A program made the position numbers and the translations under genes. DNA of 64,000 nt from Amylostereum areolatum (lineage: Eukaryota; Basidiomycota; Agaricomycetes; Russulales; Stereaceae). Where the stretch lies: assembly GCA_012932865.1 (NCBI GenBank), contig SAXG01000057.1, positions 62,001 to 126,000 of the forward strand. The letters run 5' to 3'. Below the pieces are notes generated by a model. That model ran no database searches and was not told where the DNA came from. It saw only the letters and a list, made by a program, of their open reading frames with translations. Numbering within the stretch: position 1 is the first letter of the stretch; the number at the start of each line of letters is the position of its first letter. Positions 59,041-64,000 of the stretch are shown here, piece by piece.

Positions 59041-62000
59041 TCACGGATGACCCCGCCGAGCCTGTCCCGCCTGCCCGCCCGCATCCCCGTTCCTTCCGAC
59101 CCCAGGAGCAGGTCCCCTGCCCACGCCACCTTGCTGATGCTGCGGTGCGAGCCCCGACATGCTCGAGATATACGTATCCCAATCCTCCAACCTAAACCCC
59201 CACAAGATCAGCCACAGCCCCTCAGCCAACGCAAACAGCGGACACTCACCCATATCCCGCGGGCACCCCCGACCACATATACCCCATATTGATATCCTCC
59301 ATGCCCATCCCCGGCGCGCCCATCCCACTCACGCCGACGCCGACGCCGACGCCTGGATCGTCAACCTGCCCCTGCGGCATGCCCTGCATCAAGCTCTCGA
59401 ACAGCCCAGGTGCGGTGCTCACGCCCGCGCCACCCACATCGGCGCCACCCACATCCATGCCCGCGCCCCACCCGCCGACGCCAACCCCAGCCATGGACTC
59501 TGGCTCGAACAGCTGGCGATGGCATGCCCGGATGCACGTACCACGGCGGCGGCGGCGGCGCGCCGGGGACGTTGGCGTGTATCGGCAGGCGCGCGAGCTC
59601 GTCGCTCCGCACGGGCAGCGGCACGGCGTCGTTCAGCTGCGGTGCGGGGATTTTTGAGCGCGAGACCCGGCGTGCACCGGCGAAGGTGCGGTCGGTTGAG
59701 GACGAGGGGTTGCCTTGGGGTTGAGGATGTTGCTGAGGCGGGGCTGTCCGCGTCGCGCTCGCGCTTGTAGGTTGGCGTGCTGGCTTGCGGAAGTGGCAGG
59801 TCGCCGACGGAGGCGAGCTCGTACAGGACGTCCCTAGGTCGTGATATCAACGTTTGTCCACGTCGGCGTGTAAAATGAATGCATACCATAGTCGACCGGA
59901 AGTATGCCATCTGTCAGAAAAAAACAGCGCAAGGTGAGGGGAGGAGTGATAAGGAATGCAGCAAGAGCACGTACCGGCCCTCCGTGTCCTTGAGTATGTG
60001 CATGCATTTGTGCACGTCTTCCATCTCCTTGGAGGGGTCGATAGACACGCCCGAGCGTCGGAAGCCCCATATACTCAACAAGAGCACGATGCCCGCCGTG
60101 AACGCAGGCAACTGTCCAGCCACCGCATCAGCATCGAACACGCGTATCCATCCAGCCAAACGAAACGGACCTGCAAAAATGGGAATGCTCGCCCGAGGCT
60201 ACGCCTGCGCGTATGGTCGAGGATGTGGCTACACGAGCGGGCCGCGTTGGTGCATATTGCAAGTGACGGGAAGGACAAAGGTGAGGGCTTGTTGGGCGAC
60301 GGGATGAACGGGCGGTGGACCATGATCTGCATCTGGTAGAACTGGCTGTAAATGACGGCGGATTGCAGGAAGAAGACGCCGTTCTCGCGTGTGGGGTCCC
60401 AGCGCACTGCAGACCGCGTCAGGTGGCGGACTAAAGACGTCATTCAAGGCGGAGAAACGCACGATGGTCGGGGACCGAGTCCACCCATTTGTTGAGCGCC
60501 GAATCGAGCTCTGCGACGATATGCTGTTCCCATTGATGCCCAACGAACCCCAGCAAGACCTTCGACTTGTTGATGGAGTACTATAGATCCAAAGAGTCAA
60601 CAGCTGGCAGAATAACGGCAAGTGGAAGAAACAGACGATGGTGCGAAGAGCGAACCCGAGGATCTGGTTGAGCTTGATGGCCGAAATGAAGAACGAGATG
60701 GAGGAAGGCTTTCCGGGCGGCTGTTTGAACGCTTGTGCAGGGTCTGGATGCGTCCAGTACTCGTCATCGCAGTCCGCCGGAAGGTCAAGGTCAAAGCTGC
60801 AAACAATCACCCATAAGTCAACTACGCAGAGTCCAATATATGAAGAGGCGTCTTACTCCTCTTCCTGGATCGCACACGGACGACCGAGCGACGCAGCTCA
60901 TCCACCGGTCCATTACCACCAACATCCTGATTCGATACATGAGTTCCTCATAAATGAAGCGGGGAGAGGAGACGACCTACCAAAATGCCTCGCTTCCACA
61001 GCTTCGTCCTCGACCGTAGGCGTCGGGCTGTAAACCTTCCTCCTATGCGCGCCCACGTCTTGCGCCAGCCGGATCCCAATCCCACACAGCGTCCAACACG
61101 CTTGCGGCGCCGAACATCCCTGCAAAAACTGGCAGCCAAGCTACAGTCGCGCCGCCAGGCTCAATCAGCTCCCCAATCAAGCGTCCACAAAGAACGGAGA
61201 GTGCGCTTACACAAAACACCTGTAGATCCGGGAGACGCGGCGAGGTCATCATGGAGTTGCGCGACATTTGAACCTGCTCGAACCAACGCCATCCGGAGGA
61301 GTTCCAGGCGTCGGTTCCGGGAAGGATAACGCGTGGATCGTTCGAGAAGCGCGAGGCGCACGCGCATAGGATAAGCACGACGGCGCCGAACGCCTCGTCT
61401 TTCAGGTGGAGCCCGCTCGCGACCCCTGCCTCGAGTGTCGGCCGGTGCAGGAGGGGAAAAACAACGTTGATGTGGTCGAAATAGAGTTCGACGAGGTCAC
61501 GAAGTAGGTCCGGTTCGGGGAAGTCGTAGACCTTCACGCTCTCGATGCGCGCGCGCTCCCACTAGATGATCCCACATCAGTCTCAGAGTACGGAGAAATG
61601 AGGAGGAGGATGCCCACCGGGTGAAGAGACCAGAAGGCTGGTCGTCTACGGCGAAGGTCCCACGTTTCCATGACCTCGTCCGCATCGCGTCCAGCATACT
61701 CCATTTTGAGGTCAAGCGCGGTCTTGATGAGCCTGACGCCGCTCGACTTGCCAAAGAAGCGGTACCCGAGACTGATGTGTTCGAAACGTTCTGTGAGATT
61801 GCGCAGCTGCTCGCCCTCCTCGTCGTCGCTTGGTTCGATGTTGTCCGTATCGACAACGCGGGCATGAGGGCCATGCTGGCTTTGTGGTTGGTGTTGATTG
61901 GGCGGGGTTGGCGGGCGACGGACGCTGAAGGAACTTTGATTGGATATGGGCCGGTGGGAGCTTTCGCCAAGGCGGCGGTCGCGAAGCCAACTTTCGCGGT

Positions 62001-63256
62001 CGAGAGGCATTCCGAGTTCTTGGGTGAAATCGGCATCGGGGCAGAGCTAAGAAAGAACAGACCGGTTAGACTGGGCGAAGTGGCAAGCGGCTAAAAAGAA
62101 TGTGGGGTAGTAGGCGTTTGTACGGAAATAGGAATGGGTGGCGTTAACGCCGTCATCGTGAATAGACGTGACGTCTCCTTCCAATTGAGTCGCGTCCCAC
62201 CGTCTACGACGCCCCTTGTCCTGCATACACTTCAGGCGGGGTGCCGTGGGGTGAACAGTGGCAAGATCTGCCGTAATAATGAACGCTGGGAAACGGTGCT
62301 TGGGCTAGACCGCTGCAGTAGCCGTGTCAAGTCGCAAGGAGCCGCCCTCTGATTCATCCTACCTCGTGAGCAGGATTTCGTGCGAAGCGATCCACTCTCC
62401 CCGTCGCAGATGATAATCAGTCAAAGACGGAGTTGCATCCATCTTGGCATGGGATAAGGCATGCGAGGACAAGGAAAGGATAGACGAGTGATGAGCGGGC
62501 TGGCATGCACCCCCCCAGAGAAAGCAAGGCGTCGGAAACGACGGCAGGAATAGGCGGGATCGCCCTCCAGGACAGACATCGCTGCGAACATCAACGTTCC
62601 TCGTGAACCGCAGCGTTGCCGCCCTTCACCGCACGACCGCACCGCGTGGAAAACCGAGCCATTTCCTCGCGCCCAACAGCCAACACGACCACCCCCCCCC
62701 GCCGAAAACGAGACAGATACAAAAGACGACTCACTCGATTCAGCAAATCCTCCATCTTCTCCAGCCTGTTCTCCAGGCTCTCGACGTATCTGCAGCCCTT
62801 GCATCAGCATCGCATAAGTTCTCCGATGGTGGCGACGTACCCTTTCGGTGGGCCGCGTTTCTACAATCAAGATCGCGTGAGTCAAATTTGCCGAGTCCAC
62901 AAACGCAACGAGCGAGAGCAAAAAAACTAGACGATGACGCACCCGTGCGGCCTCGACATAGGAGCACTCGAGGTTGTACGCGAGACAGTTTGAACATTTG
63001 TTGCCGGGCATCTGGCTGCCGTCGCCTGCACTCGCGCCGTGAGTATGCGACAGGCGAGTTGAATCGCGGAACACTCACATCGTACTGTGTCAATCCGGGG
63101 GAGAAAGAGGGGGCGCGTGAGCATCCTCGGGGCGGGCCAAGCCTAGCGCGGTAGGTACGCACCCTTCTTCCTACGACAAACATCGCACGCGCGCTGCACC
63201 TTGCGTTTCTTCGAATCGCGGCAGGAATCGTTCACGTCGTCTTCGGCGGAGGACAT
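59041..63256 (-). CDS. Zn(II)2Cys6 transcription factor TF2
   Basis: Paralogue of TF1. Exons 1-5 (63256-63163, 63084-63079, 63025-62943, 62860-62841, 62789-62735) encode CDVCRRKKVRC, CSNCLAYNLEC and YVESLENRLEKMEDLLNR. Exons 2-5 have exactly the same lengths as in TF1 (6, 83, 20, 55 nt). Later exons give FGKSSGVRLIKTALDLKMEY, LLHRPTLEAGVASGLHLKDE, APQACWTLCGIGIRLAQDVG, FDLDLPADCDDEYWTHPDP, MQIMVHRPFIPSPNKPSPLS and a Gly/Met-rich tail ending in LEDWDTYISSMSG. Intron 5 is about 690 nt against 61 in TF1, and one extra intron lies after FWSLHP. The linker near 59740 reads in two frames, so a frameshift or missed intron there is possible. Confidence 0.85.
62047..62734 (-). other. Unusually long intron 5 of TF2
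   Basis: 688 nt between a gtgagt donor and a cttag acceptor, in a gene whose other introns are 50-110 nt. It contains a run of nine G (minus strand) and no TF1-like text. It may hold an inserted fragment or an alternative promoter. Confidence 0.5.
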
Positions 63257-64000
63257 TGGGCGTCGAGGGCGGGATCGTGGCCTTCGTCGTGGTTGTGCTC
63301 AGAAACAAAAGGTGGGAGGGATGGAACAGGAGGGAAACGGGGAGCACAGGATTTCCCGTGTCACGTCCGCGCGTCTTTGTAATCCGAGCTCGCCGCTTTG
63401 AATCTGGCAATTGCGGTCCAGCATCTCGATGCCGCGGGTCCTGGTGCACACGACGCGCGTTCATCGCCGCGCCGATGTCCACTGTTATCGACCAGGCCGC
63501 CGCTTTTGATTGGCCCCCTGGAGGAGTGGGACGATCTCTGGCAATCCGTCTCGGAGCCGTTTCCTTGTGAATTCGCTTTTAATTTCTCTCTATTCAAATC
63601 GATTCAAATTGTACGAGCTGTGGTGATTGTATTCAAATAAGCAACAAATAAGCATAACTAAGTACTAAGCATGAAGTGTAGAAGATTCAACTCGCAGTCC
63701 GATAGTAGGAAAACTGTAGCCGGGATGCCTAGAGGGGTTTGTGACGGTCCCAAATGCTCTCGCTCGTGTCGGGCTCTCTTGGCAATCTGCCATTTCGATA
63801 GCAGAGTGGGTTGTTCTGTTCCTTGAGGGTTCAGAGCTGGAGTCCTTGGGGGCGTAGGAAGCAAGTCGCTGAGGGCCGAGTAGGCCTGCGAATATGCAAT
63901 GTCGATGAGGACATATCACCTGTGATATGGATAACAAAAGGATCAGTAAAGCCTTTACTATCACATTGATTGATACTGTATGCACGTACCATCTATGAAA
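63257..64000. other. Upstream of TF2 to window end
   Basis: Promoter side of TF2. The part beyond 63570 is AT-rich with several ATTCAAAT words. No gene is called. Confidence 0.4.

Noticed and set aside
59246..59910. Separate small Gly-rich or Arg-rich genes at the TF2 3' end
   Set aside because: They are alternative frames of the TF2 C-terminal tail; the Gly/Met-rich reading matches the TF1 tail.

Overview
The window looks like nuclear DNA of a basidiomycete, most likely an agaricomycete mushroom or polypore. Genes are split by many short GT-AG introns of about 45-70 nt. The gene families fit that group: Zn(II)2Cys6 regulators with a fungal-specific middle domain, multi-copy F-box and MYND-finger genes, a class III GH18 chitinase, a Kre9/Knh1-like wall protein and a Ty3/gypsy Gag. 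There is no CRISPR array, no operon structure, and I recognised no tRNA or rRNA.

Layout. 1-2.5 kb: the 5' end of a minus-strand LTR retrotransposon (LTR plus partial Gag). 5.2-9.2 kb: Zn2Cys6 factor TF1 (+). 10-10.7 kb: a small terminal-inverted-repeat element touching the 3' end of a MYND gene (-). 12.8-13.9 kb: a decayed third copy of the factor (+). 16.5-19 kb: F-box gene A (+). 21-24.3 kb: three more MYND-type loci (-), at least two of them decayed. 27.3-27.9 kb: a short Cys-rich gene. 28.5-53.3 kb: an interleaved array of five F-box loci (B, C, E, F, G) and five copies (S1-S5) of a small protein of about 130 residues, interrupted by a frameshifted Kre9-like gene and a 1.4-kb TIR element. 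53.9-55.6 kb: chitinase (-). 59-63.3 kb: TF2 (-), a full-length paralogue of TF1 that faces it across the window.

The main point of interest is the 28-53 kb array. Every F-box copy has a promoter cassette (CACGTG-like box, then a CCGTGGGAA palindrome half, then GCGCGTCG) about 90-115 bp before its ATG; copy A has only a partial version. Every S copy has a different cassette (ATGATGTCAC, then about 170-190 bp later GCGCAT...TGCGTCAC). Two F-box/S pairs are divergent and carry both cassettes back to back. F-box copies A and G read intact, B, E and F each carry about one frameshift and C carries at least three, while all five S genes are intact. This is a birth-and-death pattern for the F-box genes beside retention of the small protein.

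Functional links are inference. The F-box proteins are probably SCF substrate adaptors. The S proteins have an Arg/Ser-rich start, a Gln-rich middle and an invariant tail, and their function is unknown to me. The TF and MYND genes are plausible regulators but nothing in the sequence ties them to the array. Several frameshifts could be assembly indels, so raw-read checks matter.
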